Both the position numbers and the translations under genes were made by a program. The notes under the pieces are model-generated. The model searched no databases, was not told the DNA's origin, and worked only from the letters and a program-made list of their open reading frames with translations. Shown in pieces: positions 45,814 to 56,432 of a DNA stretch of 64,000 bases (positions are counted from its first letter, which is position 1; every line of letters starts with the position of its first letter). Source of the stretch: Alteromonadaceae bacterium (lineage in GTDB: Bacteria; Pseudomonadota; Gammaproteobacteria; Enterobacterales; Alteromonadaceae); the NCBI GenBank assembly GCA_013373625.1, contig JABXHM010000028.1:111965-175964 (forward strand), read 5' to 3'.

Positions 45814-47375
45814 TAGTCCTCCCGCGTGACCCTGAGTACTTCTTCCAGTGAAGTTTGACCATTGAGTACCTTATGGCAGCCATCCTCGCGAATGCTGGGC
45901 GTGGTCTGGCGTATGTATTTTTCGATGACCTGCTCACCTTTGCCTTCGTGCATCATGCTGCGTACGGTTTCATCCACAATTAATAACTCATGAATACCAG
46001 TACGTCCACGGTAGCCGGTTTGGTTGCATGCTGCGCAGCCTTTTGGCGAATAAATTACCGTAGAGTGAGGTTGTTGCAGGCCCAGAATTTCCGCTTCTTG
46101 CTCGCTCGGCGCGTGGGGTGCCTTGCATTCTTTACATAAGGTTCTTACCAGTCGCTGCGACAATACCGCAAGCAGACTCGACGACAGTAAAAACGGCTCT
46201 ATACCCATATCTTCTAAACGGGTAATAGCGCCTGCGGCCGTATTGGTATGCAATGTAGAGAGCACCAGATGGCCGGTTAAACTGGCTTGCACCGCTATCT
46301 GGCCGGTTTCGATGTCACGAATTTCACCCACCATGACCACATCGGGATCCTGACGCAAAATGGCCCGCAACCCTCTGGCAAAGGTCATTTCCACGCGCGG
46401 GTTAACCTGTGTCTGACCAATACCCTGCAAATCAAATTCGATAGGATCTTCCACCGTCATGATGTTGCGATCTTTCGAGTTGATTTCCGACAAGCCGGCA
46501 TACAGTGTGGTACTTTTACCTGAGCCGGTGGGGCCGGTAACCAGAATGATACCGTGGGGTTTACGAATGAGCGTTGAAAAGTGCTCGCGATTAACCGCTG
46601 TCATGCCCAAATCTGTTAAGTCCAGGCGTGCGTTGTTTTTATCGAGCAAACGCAGCACCACTCGCTCGCCGTGGCTGGATGGCATGGTAGATACCCGCAC
46701 ATCTACCGCTCGTCCGGCAATACGCAAGGTAATGCGACCATCCTGAGGAACACGTTTTTCGGCAATGTCGAGTTTTGCCATAACTTTAATACGCGATACC
46801 AGCATTGACGAGAGCTTGCGGTTAGGGCGCAATATTTCTCGCAACACACCATCTACGCGAAAGCGTACGACTAACTGATTCTCGAAGGTTTCAATATGGA
46901 TATCAGATGCGCCTTCCTTGATGGCTTCGCCCAGCATGGCGTTAATCAGCTTGATGATAGGGGCATCGTCTTCGCTATCGAGGAGATCTTCAGTGTCAGG
47001 CAGTTCTTCAGCCAGTGAGAACAAATCACTCTCGTTACCGAGATCTTCCATTAACTGCTTAGCTGCCGATGAATCGCGTTGATACGCCTGCGTTAACAGT
47101 GGCTCAAACTGATCTTGTGGCAGCTCCCTGAGCGTTAACGGCCCACGATAATAACGGCGCACTTCACTAAACATAGCGACTGGCGTTTCGTTGGTATGAT
47201 ACAACAGCGCCGGTGACTGATTAAGCTCCAACAGCACCTTGTGGCGCTTGGCAAAACCGAACGGCAATTGCTGTTCATCAACCGCCGCTGCCTCTGGGAG
47301 CAATTCTTCCGCTGACGCGGCAGCAACATTGGCTGCCGATCCTGGCTGTGCGGATGGGTGGACATGCTCAGCCAT
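45813..47375 (-). CDS. gspE: Type II secretion ATPase GspE
   Basis: The cytoplasmic hexameric ATPase powering pseudopilus assembly. The N-terminal GspL-binding region precedes Walker [13 protein letters not shown], the Asp boxes and Walker B region [16 protein letters not shown], and a four-Cys zinc domain (CKEC...CAAC). The length of 520 is normal. One-base overlaps join it to gspD and gspF. Confidence 0.97.
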   Translation of the reverse strand: MAEHVHPSAQPGSAANVAAASAEELLPEAAAVDEQQLPFGFAKRHKVLLELNQSPALLYHTNETPVAMFSEVRRYYRGPLTLRELPQDQFEPLLTQAYQRDSSAAKQLMEDLGNESDLFSLAEELPDTEDLLDSEDDAPIIKLINAMLGEAIKEGASDIHIETFENQLVVRFRVDGVLREILRPNRKLSSMLVSRIKVMAKLDIAEKRVPQDGRITLRIAGRAVDVRVSTMPSSHGERVVLRLLDKNNARLDLTDLGMTAVNREHFSTLIRKPHGIILVTGPTGSGKSTTLYAGLSEINSKDRNIMTVEDPIEFDLQGIGQTQVNPRVEMTFARGLRAILRQDPDVVMVGEIRDIETGQIAVQASLTGHLVLSTLHTNTAAGAITRLEDMGIEPFLLSSSLLAVLSQRLVRTLCKECKAPHAPSEQEAEILGLQQPHSTVIYSPKGCAACNQTGYRGRTGIHELLIVDETVRSMMHEGKGEQVIEKYIRQTTPSIREDGCHKVLNGQTSLEEVLRVTRED

Positions 47376-49441
47376 TAGTTGTCATCCTGGGCGGGTATTT
47401 GCTGCTGGGCTTCCTCTTCTTCGCGACGTTTCAGATAGTCTTCATACGACGGCGGTAAGGCAAGCCCTTCGTTCCACTCAGGTAATACCGGCGTTTCAGT
47501 GCGTGGCATCAGTGTTACGCCATCTGACTGGCGGTCTAACTGCTCAGCGCGAATAAAGTTATATTTACGCTTGCTGATTTCGTTCATTGTTACCCCGTCG
47601 CGAACGATTTTAGGGCGTAAAAAGACCATCAGATTACGTTTACGTTTGCTGCTGCTGGTGGACTTAAACAAATGACCGAGAATGGGGATGTCGCCCAGCA
47701 GAGGAACTTTGGACACACTTTCCTGAACGTCTTCGTCGATTAACCCGCCAAGCACAATGGTGCCGCCATCATCAACAATGACAGTGGTTTTGATTTGTCG
47801 CTTATTTACCGAAATATCGACGCCGGTGGTGCCGGAAACACTGGAAACTTCCTGCTCAATGGTTAACTGAACGGCGTTCCCTTCGTTAATTTGCGGGGTG
47901 ACCTGCAACTTAATACCCACTTCCTGACGGTCAACAGTCTGGAATGGATTATCGTTATTGGCACCGGTGGTTTGCCCGGTAATTACCGGCACTTCCTGAC
48001 CCACAATAAAGAAGGCTTCTTCGTTATCCATGGTGGTTAAATGGGGCGTCGCCAGCACGTTTGAGTTGGTATCGTTGCTAATGGCCTGCACTACCGCGCC
48101 CCAGCCGTTTTCGACGATACCGGCGATCATGCCATTGGCGCCGCTAAGCAATGATGCTAAGTTGGTTAAATCGCCTTCGATAGTTTCCTGGGTTTGCACT
48201 GGCACGCCGTTCGCCGATGTAGTCGTGCGCGTAACGGTGCGATCTTCGGCCTGACGTAAAGCCACACCCAGCGCTCCAATTGGCACAACACCGTTATTAA
48301 ATTGCGTACCGCCGCCTTCTTCCGAAATCCATTGCACACCCAGCGAGGTGCCGTCACCTTCGTACAATTCTACGATGATTGCTTCGACCTGCACCTGGGC
48401 GCGGCGCACATCGAGTTGGCGGATGACCTCTTCCAGTGAGCGCATCATGTCGGGCTCAGCAGTAATGACCAGCGCGTTGGAGTCTTCGTGTGAGTCGATA
48501 CTGACATCACGGTTAAAGGCACCGCCGCGTCGGGCATTAGTATTTTGTGGGGTCTCTTCAGACTGAATGCTTGCGCTGACGCCTTGTAACACTTTGACTA
48601 AGTCTTCGGCTTTGGCATAGTTTAAAAAGATAACCCGGGTATTACCGTTGCTTTCAAGCTCCTGATCCATGCGTTGGATCAGGTTAATTAAACGCTTACG
48701 GGCTTTTGAGTCGCCGCTGACGATAATACTGTTGGTGCGGTCGTCAGCGACTACCCGCGGTTCACTTTTACCGGTGGCGTTTTGCTTGCCCTGTGATTTA
48801 TTAATACTGTCTACGATTCTGACCATCTCAGAGGCTGACGCAAACTTCAGTTTTACAATGTCGACCTCTTCGTCACCGGCGCGGTCAACCCGCTCAATGA
48901 TTTCGGCTAAACGATTAACCACCGCTGCACGGCCGGTCAGCATCATGACATTCGACGGATCGTGAGCCACCACGTTACCGCCGCCGGCCTGGTCGTTTAA
49001 CTGGCGTAATATAGGGGCGAGCTCGCGTACCGGCACGTTATATACCGGAATAACGCGGGTGATCATTTCGTCACCGTCCATTGATGCGTCTTCGACAACC
49101 GGAATGTTGGATGTTTTAGCATCTTTGGCTCTGACTACTTTTAAAATACCGTTGGGCATTTCGACAACCGCATAGCCGTACACCTGCAACACGTTTAAGA
49201 AAAACTGGTAGTACTGTTCTTCATTAAGCATGTCGTAACTGATGACGCTGATTTTGCCGCGTACATTTTGCTCAACAATGATGGTTTTTTGCAGGTTTTT
49301 GCCAACGATATTGATGAATTCGTTGATATCCGTATCCTGGAATTTGGGCATACGATCGATTGCCGCTGCCTGAGCGCACATTATTGTGGCACACAATGCT
49401 ACGCTCATTCGGGTCAACCAAGTTCGACCAACTCGCCTCAT
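47375..49441 (-). CDS. gspD: Type II secretion secretin GspD
   Basis: The outer-membrane channel of the system, 688 residues. A signal peptide ending in AQAAA precedes N0-N3 domains ([49 protein letters not shown]). The secretin core with [29 protein letters not shown] and [14 protein letters not shown] follows. The C-terminal Glu/Gln-rich tail may dock a pilotin; no pilotin gene was recognised nearby. Confidence 0.97.
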   Translation of the reverse strand: MRRVGRTWLTRMSVALCATIMCAQAAAIDRMPKFQDTDINEFINIVGKNLQKTIIVEQNVRGKISVISYDMLNEEQYYQFFLNVLQVYGYAVVEMPNGILKVVRAKDAKTSNIPVVEDASMDGDEMITRVIPVYNVPVRELAPILRQLNDQAGGGNVVAHDPSNVMMLTGRAAVVNRLAEIIERVDRAGDEEVDIVKLKFASASEMVRIVDSINKSQGKQNATGKSEPRVVADDRTNSIIVSGDSKARKRLINLIQRMDQELESNGNTRVIFLNYAKAEDLVKVLQGVSASIQSEETPQNTNARRGGAFNRDVSIDSHEDSNALVITAEPDMMRSLEEVIRQLDVRRAQVQVEAIIVELYEGDGTSLGVQWISEEGGGTQFNNGVVPIGALGVALRQAEDRTVTRTTTSANGVPVQTQETIEGDLTNLASLLSGANGMIAGIVENGWGAVVQAISNDTNSNVLATPHLTTMDNEEAFFIVGQEVPVITGQTTGANNDNPFQTVDRQEVGIKLQVTPQINEGNAVQLTIEQEVSSVSGTTGVDISVNKRQIKTTVIVDDGGTIVLGGLIDEDVQESVSKVPLLGDIPILGHLFKSTSSSKRKRNLMVFLRPKIVRDGVTMNEISKRKYNFIRAEQLDRQSDGVTLMPRTETPVLPEWNEGLALPPSYEDYLKRREEEEAQQQIPAQDDN

Positions 49442-49473
49442 GTTAATTTCCTGTTTTTCTGTATTGCTTTAAA

Positions 49474-50421
49474 TTACTGCTCAGGCATGTCCAGGTACAG
49501 TGACTTATACTCGCCATTGCGGGTCACTGTGAGTTCGATGGACTGTGCATTTCTTAATTCACCCATGGCTTCCTGAGCCTGCGACGGATCGGTTAAATCC
49601 AATCCGTTTATTTGAATAACGATATCGCCGTTTTGTAACCCCACTGAATTAAACAAGCTGGGATCTTTGCCCGGCTGTACTTTGTAACCGGCCATACTGC
49701 CGCCTTCCAGTGCTGGCGTTACCGCTATATAATCGGTAAAACTGGCTGGTTTATTACGTAATGCTTCGGTTGCCGCAATAGCCTCATCACTTAATTCGAC
49801 AGGCTCTTCATCATCTCTGATGGGAGACATACTGGCGCTGCGATTCCCGGTTGATGCAATAACCGGTGGCTGGGCCCGGCGTTTGGTAAAGTCCAGCCCT
49901 TGCAGCATCAGCGTTTCATGACGGCCACCATTTTTAATAATGACGCGGTCGGGGTGTACCTGCGATAATGTGGCGTTGGTTGCTTCAATTTTGTCACCCA
50001 CGGCATAAATGGCTTGTTTACCGCGATTTTCAATAACAGCGGTACCGGCGTCTTGACTGGATGCTGAGACCACACCAGACAAAATTAAATTTAAATTGGT
50101 TTCTGGCGCGTCGGTGATGGTTTGTTCGACCGGCTTGGGGGCCGCTTTATTTACTTCGCCAAATAATTTAAGACGTTGTAATTGGTTAATGTCGACCCCA
50201 CGTTGTGACCCTGATGATGAGTTGGAAAGCGCCGTTGCTGAGCGTGCTGCTGAAGATGCCGTGTTATCGGTGGCGGGTGCCGGAATTAACTTCCAGGTGA
50301 TGTCAGCCGCATAAGCAATAAGGTACAGACACAGCAACACAATAACCGCAAGACGAATGCGCAATTGATGGGCTGTAAAGAAAGCCGGTACATTTAGTGA
50401 CGTGGTCTGACTCAATATCAT
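49474..50421 (-). CDS. gspC: Type II secretion system protein C (GspC)
   Basis: First gene of the operon. One membrane segment (LAVIVLLCLYLIAYAADITW), a homology region (LNLILSGVVSASSQDAGTAV, IYAVGDKI) and a C-terminal PDZ domain (GLQNGDIVIQINGLDLTDPS) are present. It links the secretin to the inner-membrane platform and helps select cargo. The 128-bp gap to divergent hslR must hold the operon promoter. gspA, gspB and the prepilin peptidase gene gspO are not in the window. Confidence 0.95.
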   Translation of the reverse strand: MILSQTTSLNVPAFFTAHQLRIRLAVIVLLCLYLIAYAADITWKLIPAPATDNTASSAARSATALSNSSSGSQRGVDINQLQRLKLFGEVNKAAPKPVEQTITDAPETNLNLILSGVVSASSQDAGTAVIENRGKQAIYAVGDKIEATNATLSQVHPDRVIIKNGGRHETLMLQGLDFTKRRAQPPVIASTGNRSASMSPIRDDEEPVELSDEAIAATEALRNKPASFTDYIAVTPALEGGSMAGYKVQPGKDPSLFNSVGLQNGDIVIQINGLDLTDPSQAQEAMGELRNAQSIELTVTRNGEYKSLYLDMPEQ

Positions 50422-50549
50422 CTGAAAACAACTAGTTGGTGGTCTTTTAACCCTAATTTAACGTCCCCATGATAGCCTAGTCGACGCGGGGGCAACAACA
50501 TTAATCCGTAGAGGTTAAAGTTATATTACAGTTTAGCGAGTAAAAACCC

Positions 50550-50948
50550 ATGGCCAATGACGCAAAAACCGATTTAAAAGTACGCCTGGACAAGTGGATT
50601 TGGGCGGCTCGGCTGGCAAAAACCCGGGCAATAGCAAGAGACCTGATTCAGAGCGGAAAAGTTCACTACAACGGGCAAAAAAGTAAACCGGGCAAAATTG
50701 TAGAGCTGAATGCAACGTTGAGGGTACCTGCCGGGTGGGATGTTAAAGAGATCATTATTCAGGGGTTGGCCGATAAACGGCTACCGGCTAAAGATGCAGA
50801 GCTGCTCTACGAAGAAACCGCTGAAAGTGCGGCGAAACGTGAACAAAACAGGGAAGCCAGAAAACTACAGAGTTTTCATAATCCAAGCCCGGATCACCGG
50901 CCGGATAAAAAGCAGCGCCGCGAGCTTATTAAGTTAAAACACCAGTAA
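50550..50948 (+). CDS. hslR: Heat shock protein Hsp15 (ribosome-associated, S4 domain)
   Basis: A 132-residue basic protein that binds free 50S subunits with stuck nascent chains. The S4 domain reads VRLDKWIWAARLAKTRAIAR, GKVHYNGQKSKPGKIV; the tail is Lys/Arg-rich. hslO follows 89 bp downstream, as in E. coli. Confidence 0.95.
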   Translation: MANDAKTDLKVRLDKWIWAARLAKTRAIARDLIQSGKVHYNGQKSKPGKIVELNATLRVPAGWDVKEIIIQGLADKRLPAKDAELLYEETAESAAKREQNREARKLQSFHNPSPDHRPDKKQRRELIKLKHQ

Positions 50949-51037
50949 TCGATACCCAACAATGAGTTATGCAACAACAGTCATGTGCTGCTCTATAATA
51001 AAGGTATTAATACGGTTTAAAGTCAGGAATTTATTGA

Positions 51038-51937
51038 ATGAATCAGTTTGATCAGTTACACCGTTATTTATTTAACGACGCCAGTGTAAGGGGGGAATTG
51101 GTAAGACTACAGGACACTCTGAAACCCATTGTCCATAGCACCGATTACCCTACCGTTATCCAGCAACTACTGGCAGAAATGGCCGCCGCCGCCAGCTTGC
51201 TGACCGCGACACTCAAATTTGAAGGTGAAGTGAGCCTGCAAATTCAGAGTCAGGGCACCGTGCGGTATGCCGTAATAAGTGCTACCCACGAACAGCATTT
51301 GCGTGGTGTGGCCCGCTGGGACGAAAGCGTGGACCTGACCGACGCAAAATTTGCTGAACTGGTGGCCAATGCAGTGTTGGTGATTACCATTACGCCCACC
51401 GAAGGGGAGCGTTATCAGGGCGTAGTTGCGTTGGAAAAGGGCTCCCTGGCCGGGTGTCTGGAAGATTACTTTGTGCGCTCAGAACAGCTCGCCACCCGGG
51501 TGTTCATACACACCGACTTCAGCGATGCCGATAAACCCAAAGTAGCCGGTATGTTTTTGCAGATTTTGCCGCAAAGCAGTGAGGCTACCGCGGTAACCTC
51601 CGACAGCGAATTTGAGCATTTGTGCACGCTAACCGAAACCATGACCGCCGAAGAGCTGTTTTTACTGCCTGCTGAGGATGTGCTCTACCGTTTGTACCAT
51701 GAACAAACTGTTGAAGTGTTCGAACCTAAAGCGGTTATTTTTGCCTGCTCATGCTCGCGAGAACGCAGTGCTGAAGCGCTTCGTAATATCGACAAAAACG
51801 AATTGCTCGATATTATTAAACAGGAAGGCGCAGTGGCGATGAACTGCCAGTATTGCCACACAGAGTATCGCTTTGATGAAATAGACATTGAAACATTACA
51901 CAGCGGCTACAATACGGCACCAAACGTTACACAGTAG
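51038..51937 (+). CDS. hslO: Redox-regulated chaperone Hsp33
   Basis: A holdase activated by oxidation. The conserved N-terminal part (LHRYLFNDASVRGELVRL) and C-terminal four-cysteine zinc switch (CSCSRER and CQYC) are complete. AGGA lies nine bases before the ATG. A strong terminator follows. Confidence 0.96.
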   Translation: MNQFDQLHRYLFNDASVRGELVRLQDTLKPIVHSTDYPTVIQQLLAEMAAAASLLTATLKFEGEVSLQIQSQGTVRYAVISATHEQHLRGVARWDESVDLTDAKFAELVANAVLVITITPTEGERYQGVVALEKGSLAGCLEDYFVRSEQLATRVFIHTDFSDADKPKVAGMFLQILPQSSEATAVTSDSEFEHLCTLTETMTAEELFLLPAEDVLYRLYHEQTVEVFEPKAVIFACSCSRERSAEALRNIDKNELLDIIKQEGAVAMNCQYCHTEYRFDEIDIETLHSGYNTAPNVTQ

Positions 51938-51972
51938 TTTCAGGCGCTGCAAGCCAGACACGTTCAACCTTT

Positions 51973-51998
51973 AAAAAAGCGCCCTGTGGCGCTTTTTT
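51973..51998. terminator. Intrinsic terminator of hslO
   Basis: An 11-bp stem (AAAAAAGCGCC / GGCGCTTTTTT) with loop CTGT, followed by a T-run, 36 bp past the hslO stop. Confidence 0.92.
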
Positions 51999-52065
51999 AT
52001 TGCCCTTTCTGCTGGAGTCCTCGCAAAAAACACTGCAAAAGTCATTCTGCATTCAGTACTTTTTT

Positions 52066-52096
52066 GTAATTAATTACGTAATTTTTAGTAATTAAT
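52066..52096. promoter_or_regulatory. GTAATTAAT repeat cluster upstream of pckA
   Basis: GTAATTAAT occurs at 52066 and 52088, 22 bp (about two helical turns) apart. The first copy is part of a perfect 12-bp palindrome, GTAATTAATTAC. This spacing on one DNA face suits a regulator binding site. It lies about 130-155 bp before the pckA start. No matching regulator is known to me. Confidence 0.35.
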
Positions 52097-52222
52097 GCGT
52101 GGTGAATAGTCAGTATAGCCATCTGTTATTCTCTTGATTGCCTTTTGTAGTGTAGCATGAGTCGAAATGTTTGATTTTGTAAGTGCGATTGTAACATTAC
52201 ATAAAGTGTTGGGTGGAGAGAT

Positions 52223-53782
52223 ATGACAGCGGCAGCAGCGATTCAAAAAGTAGCAAAGGAATGGACCAATTTGCCTTCGGCCGTGCTCGTTGAGCATGCC
52301 TTGCAAAAAGGTGAGGGGCACCTGGCTGCTAACGGCGCATTGGTGGTAGAAACGGGCGCGCGCACTGGCCGTTCTCCGGCAGACCGGTTTATTGTTAAAG
52401 AGCCTTCTACCGAAAAGCAAATTGACTGGGGTAACGTTAATCGCCCCTTTGATGCTGCGCAATTTGATGCCTTGTGGGATCGGGTTGAAGATTACCTGCT
52501 TGGCCTTGACGACTATTATTTATCGCAGCTTCAGGTTGGCGCTGATGCCGCCCATGCTTTGCCGATAGTGGTGCGAACCGAAACCGCATGGCAGCACATT
52601 TTTGCGAAAAACCTGTTTATTACACCCGACCACTTCAACAGTGAAAACAAGCCGGTATGGCAAGTATTAAATGTGCCCGGATTTACCTGTGTACCCCAAC
52701 GCGATGGCACCAACAGTGACGCAACGGTGATCATAAACTTTGCGCAGAAAAAAGTATTGATTGCTGGTATGCGTTACGCCGGCGAAATGAAAAAAGCCAT
52801 GTTCTCGGTGCAGAACTTCTTGCTCCCTGCTGAGGAAGTGCTGCCTATGCATTGCTCGGCCAATGTGGGCGAAGACGGCGACGTTACGCTATTTTTTGGC
52901 CTTTCAGGCACCGGCAAAACCACCTTGTCGGCCGATCCCAAACGCTTTTTGATTGGCGACGATGAGCACGGCTGGGCGCCTGGTGCGGTATTTAACCTGG
53001 AAGGCGGTTGCTACGCTAAATGCATCGACCTGTCGCAAAAAAATGAGCCCGTGATTTGGGATGCAATAAAATTTGGCACCTTATTAGAAAACGTGGTGTT
53101 AGATAATGCCGGACATCCCGATTACACCGATGTATCGCTGACGCAAAATTCACGCGCCGCTTACCCGCTTGCGCATATTGAAAAACGCACACTCGATAAT
53201 ATGGCAGGCGAACCCCGCTCGGTGGTGTTTTTAACCTGTGACGTGAGCGGGGTGCTACCGCCGGTATCGGTACTGAGCGAAGAAGCCGCCGCTTATCATT
53301 TTTTAAGTGGCTATACCGCCAAAGTGGGCTCCACAGAAATTGGCTCTACGGCCGACATTGAATCGACGTTTTCCACCTGTTTTGGCGCGCCGTTCTTTCC
53401 GCGTCCGGCGGGGGAATACGCAGAGCTGTTAATCAAACGGGTTAAGGCCTTCAACGCTAAGGTTTATTTGGTAAATACCGGCTGGACAGGCGGCCCCTAT
53501 GGCACTGGCAAGCGGTTTGATATTCCTACCACGCGCGCGGTGATCGATGCCATTGTGAGTGGCGAGCTGGCCAATGTTGCCACGACGCACATTGACGGCC
53601 TTAATCTTGATGTACCCATTGCAGTGCCGGGCGTGGACAGCAATTTACTGGTGCCAAAGAACACCTGGCAAGACCCGGCTATGTATGACGACTACGTTGC
53701 CAGGTTAGTGAGTGAATTTCAGACTAACTTTGAAAAATATGATGTTTCTGCTGCCATTAAACAGGCTGGCCCCGGCCATTAG
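52223..53782 (+). CDS. pckA: Phosphoenolpyruvate carboxykinase (ATP)
   Basis: It converts oxaloacetate and ATP to PEP, the entry to gluconeogenesis. The features are [11 protein letters not shown], the Walker-type kinase loop [11 protein letters not shown], the metal-binding GDDEHGW, and [21 protein letters not shown] precedes the ATG by four bases. The length (519) is a little under E. coli PckA (540). It lies near hslR-hslO as in E. coli, with envZ-ompR now separated from it by accessory genes. Confidence 0.97.
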   Translation: MTAAAAIQKVAKEWTNLPSAVLVEHALQKGEGHLAANGALVVETGARTGRSPADRFIVKEPSTEKQIDWGNVNRPFDAAQFDALWDRVEDYLLGLDDYYLSQLQVGADAAHALPIVVRTETAWQHIFAKNLFITPDHFNSENKPVWQVLNVPGFTCVPQRDGTNSDATVIINFAQKKVLIAGMRYAGEMKKAMFSVQNFLLPAEEVLPMHCSANVGEDGDVTLFFGLSGTGKTTLSADPKRFLIGDDEHGWAPGAVFNLEGGCYAKCIDLSQKNEPVIWDAIKFGTLLENVVLDNAGHPDYTDVSLTQNSRAAYPLAHIEKRTLDNMAGEPRSVVFLTCDVSGVLPPVSVLSEEAAAYHFLSGYTAKVGSTEIGSTADIESTFSTCFGAPFFPRPAGEYAELLIKRVKAFNAKVYLVNTGWTGGPYGTGKRFDIPTTRAVIDAIVSGELANVATTHIDGLNLDVPIAVPGVDSNLLVPKNTWQDPAMYDDYVARLVSEFQTNFEKYDVSAAIKQAGPGH

Positions 53783-53826
53783 TGCGCGCAGAAAGACAAT
53801 TTAGCACGTCCGCAAGGTGACGTTAG

Positions 53827-53854
53827 GCCCGTGTCGTTATGAACGGGCTTTTTT
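53827..53854 (+). terminator. Intrinsic terminator of pckA
   Basis: GCCCGT / ACGGGC stem with a 10-base loop followed by six Ts, 45 bp after the pckA stop. Confidence 0.85.
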
Positions 53855-53989
53855 CTTTGTATAGAGCCTGTGACCCGCCGGTGTACAGTAAAGCTCAACC
53901 GGCCCTGATATAAGACAAACACTGATATGCAATAAGGTAATTGGCAAATGTGATCTCTGTGGTAGAGTGCTCACTCAATCGGAGACACT

Positions 53990-55171
53990 ATGAATCGTAC
54001 CTTAGCTACTACTGTTATTTTCAGCGGATTTTTTCTGCTTGGCCTGCTGTTATTGATGTGGGGAATATTACTGCCCGATCTCGCCCGGGAACTGGCAATG
54101 TCGAACGTTATCAGTGGTACGCTGTTTACGTTGTTTTCTTTTGGCATGATGCTGGGCGGTATTCTCGGCGGTAAATATGCCTCACGGTTCGACTTTTTAC
54201 CCTTGTTTGCCAGCCTCGCGGCAATCAATGCGCTGTTTATTCTGATTGCATCATTTATGACGCACTGGGCAGGGTTTATGGTGCTCGTGTTTATGGTGGG
54301 GGTAACCAGTTCCTGCAAGATTACTATTGGCCATACCATTATTGCCCAGCTTTATGTGAAATCCCGTTTTGCCATGATGGGTGTTATGGATTTTATGTTT
54401 AGCTTAGGCACGCTGGTGGCCTCGTTTTATGTGTCGGGTATTTATTTATGGCAGTCTGACTGGCGCTTGCCCCTGCAGTTTTTAGCCTTGCTATGGGTTA
54501 CCTTAGCACTGTTAACGGCTATCAGTGTGCGCACACAACGTGGCAAAGGGCCTGATCTGCAAAACACCAGCTCCGCACCAAAACAAACGTTAGCCTTTGC
54601 CACCATTGTGCGCCAACCAGTGTTTTTGTTTTTATCGCTGGCCAGTTTTGGCTACGGCGCGGTGGAATTTGGCACCGTAAACTGGTTTGTCAGCTATGCC
54701 CAGCAGGGTCTTGCCTTTGATGGCGATACCGCGCGATTACTGCTCGCCGGCTTTACCGGTGGTATGGCGCTGAGCCGTTTATGTTTTGCGGTGTTTCTGC
54801 GCTGGTTTAGCGTACACCGGCTTATGGTAGTGCTGGTGACCATCTTACTCATTGGCGCGTTTGTGGCCAAATTAGGCGCGGACTTTATGCCAATCTGGCT
54901 GGGCAACTTTTTACTGGGCTTAGGCCTGGGCGGGTTGTTCCCGCTCATTCTCTCCGCCGCCATGAATATCGACAGCGACAAAGGCCCTTTGCTTTCAGGC
55001 ATTACCATTTTAGGTAACGCCATGGGTGTACAGCTCATTTCCTTCGGCACTGGTGCCTGGGCGGGCGCAACAACCATAACCACAGCATACTGGAGTGTGC
55101 CCCTGGCAGCCATATTACTGTGGAGTGCCACCTGGTATTACAGCCGCTTGATTAAAGGGCGCAGTGCGTAA
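53990..55171 (+). CDS. MFS transporter, TsgA/YhfC-like length and topology
   Basis: A 393-residue protein with about twelve membrane segments. An MFS loop is visible after segment 2 (GGKYASRFDFLP) and symmetric features after segment 8 (AVFLRWFSVHRL). The length equals E. coli TsgA, which lies in the same chromosomal region, but similarity by eye is modest, so only the superfamily is claimed. The substrate is unknown. The gene starts 208 bp after pckA. Confidence 0.82.
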   Translation: MNRTLATTVIFSGFFLLGLLLLMWGILLPDLARELAMSNVISGTLFTLFSFGMMLGGILGGKYASRFDFLPLFASLAAINALFILIASFMTHWAGFMVLVFMVGVTSSCKITIGHTIIAQLYVKSRFAMMGVMDFMFSLGTLVASFYVSGIYLWQSDWRLPLQFLALLWVTLALLTAISVRTQRGKGPDLQNTSSAPKQTLAFATIVRQPVFLFLSLASFGYGAVEFGTVNWFVSYAQQGLAFDGDTARLLLAGFTGGMALSRLCFAVFLRWFSVHRLMVVLVTILLIGAFVAKLGADFMPIWLGNFLLGLGLGGLFPLILSAAMNIDSDKGPLLSGITILGNAMGVQLISFGTGAWAGATTITTAYWSVPLAAILLWSATWYYSRLIKGRSA

Positions 55172-55179
55172 GGCAGAAT

Positions 55180-55239
55180 AGTTCCGGTCAAAACAGTTCT
55201 GGCGTAAAAAGTTACGGTATAAACAGCTTTGGCCGAAAC
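55180..55239 (+). repeat. Four tandem degenerate 15-bp repeats after the MFS gene
   Basis: Four contiguous 15-base units (AGTTCCGGTCAAAAC, AGTTCTGGCGTAAAA, AGTTACGGTATAAAC, AGCTTTGGCCGAAAC) share AGTT-x-x-GG-x-x-x-AAA-C. Read in one frame they give a Ser-x-Gly-x-Asn/Lys pattern ending at a TAG, without a start codon. This may be a decayed repeat protein end or a non-coding minisatellite. Confidence 0.7.
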
Positions 55240-55317
55240 GGTGTGGCCTAGATGCCAGCTTTTGTAAGTGAGGAATAACGGGGCTTTCAGGCAGTGTGCT
55301 TGAATAAAAAGACTCGG

Positions 55318-55518
55318 TTATTCCTCAGCCTTTTGGCTTGCCGAATCATCTGCCTGATCGTTAGGTGCTAATAAGCCACACCAAAATGCCAGCTCAAAAA
55401 TACCGCCGATGACAATAAATGTTATGGCTCCAGTGTTATAACCATAAAAATATGAACCCGCTGCTGCGAGTACCAACAGCATTAAAATCTGTTGTCGGTT
55501 TTCAGATAGATTTTTCAT
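55318..55518 (-). CDS. Small membrane protein, unknown function
   Basis: A 66-residue protein with two hydrophobic stretches (ILMLLVLAAAGSYFYGYNTG; AITFIVIGGIFELAFWCGLL) and an acidic end (APNDQADDSASQKAEE). The ATG at 55518 (with GGGAT eight bases before) is preferred; the frame opens at 55533. No family recognised. It lies at the edge of the accessory cassette region and has a base composition closer to the backbone. Confidence 0.7.
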   Translation of the reverse strand: MKNLSENRQQILMLLVLAAAGSYFYGYNTGAITFIVIGGIFELAFWCGLLAPNDQADDSASQKAEE

Positions 55519-55533
55519 GATTTTGCATCCCAC

Positions 55534-55724
55534 GAAATAGCGATTTTACGATGTTGCGCTACAAAATTTACACAAAGGGCAGACAACATCAATAATCCTT
55601 GGTCTTAAAAAATGTCTATACCTCATGGGAGTGAGATCTCCATTTTTGCTACCACTCACTCTCTACTTCTGATGCCTGACGCCTTGATATTTCATTATAA
55701 ATCAAACGGTTGGCGGTTAACTTC
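55534..55724. other. Left junction of the cassette region, hairpin at 55629-55663
   Basis: No gene seen. A GAGTGAG/CTCACTC inverted repeat spans about 55629-55663 around a 20-base loop. It may be part of a degraded recombination site or a terminator. The AT content rises from here to the right. Confidence 0.35.
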
Positions 55725-56323
55725 CTAAGCGGTTGATTTCTGAAAATTATAATAATGGTTACTTCCTTCATCGGTATATTCATCGACCAGGCTTAAACCA
55801 TGCTCGTTTAGCGTATTTATATACTTTTCTCTTCCTAAAGACCTAGATTTTCTTCCAGTTAGTAAATATCATCCCAATCAACCATTTGATATGGAGAGCT
55901 GAATAAGAGGTTTCCTCTATCTTTTAAGGTAACCGCCATTTTTCGTAAAACTGAAATTTGAGTTGAATGGGGCAATAAGAAGATTAAACCTACCGAAAGA
56001 ATTGCATCAAACTTTTTATTAAAGAATGGAGATGTCTCCGCGGGTTCATACTTTGCAATCGCTTCTGGGAATCTTCTCTTATACTCTTGTACCAATGTTT
56101 TTGAAGCATCAATACCGTAAACGTTGACTCCTTTATCTATAAAATACTGAGTATATGGATCGCCAAAGCCGCACCCAACATCTAAGAGGACTTGTCCGGA
56201 GGCTAGAGACTTCCCCCAATTTTCAATTGTTGCCAATCCAATTGAAGATCGTGAAGAGATAAAATCTTGCGCGATTGCCTCCCAACCATGAGAAATGTCC
56301 TCATTATTTCTTTGAGATGCCAC
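55725..56323 (-). pseudogene. SAM-dependent methyltransferase with a one-base frameshift
   Basis: The first 154 codons encode a class I methyltransferase with motif I LLDVGCGFGDPYT and motif II GVNVYGIDAS. They stop at 55859. In the -1 frame the next 45 codons continue the protein with a typical C-terminus (TGRKSRSLGREKYINTLNEH, then SLVDEYTDEGSNHYYNF) to a TAG at 55725. Restoring one T in the TTT at about 55863-55866 would give a continuous product of about 199 residues. The mutation or a sequencing error are both possible. It is the last cassette of the array, with attC at 56339 upstream. Confidence 0.8.
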
Positions 56324-56338
56324 TAATATCTCCTTGCT

Positions 56339-56432
56339 CTCTAACGACCAACCTTGGGGTGAGTGCCTTGGCCCGCCGCGCTAGCGGTTTTTAGCGGGAC
56401 AACTTACAACAGTGCCTTATTAACCATTAGGC
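56339..56432 (-). other. attC recombination site (about 94 bp)
   Basis: On the minus strand it runs from GCCTAAT, overlapping the stop of the GFA-family gene, to CGTTAGAG. Internal arms TTGTCCCGC / GCGGGCCAA can pair. The first core has T for the usual C. Confidence 0.7.

Noticed and set aside
52085..52462. 125-codon minus-strand ORF over the pckA start
   Set aside because: Overlaps the pckA coding start and its control region; no ribosome site or family pattern.
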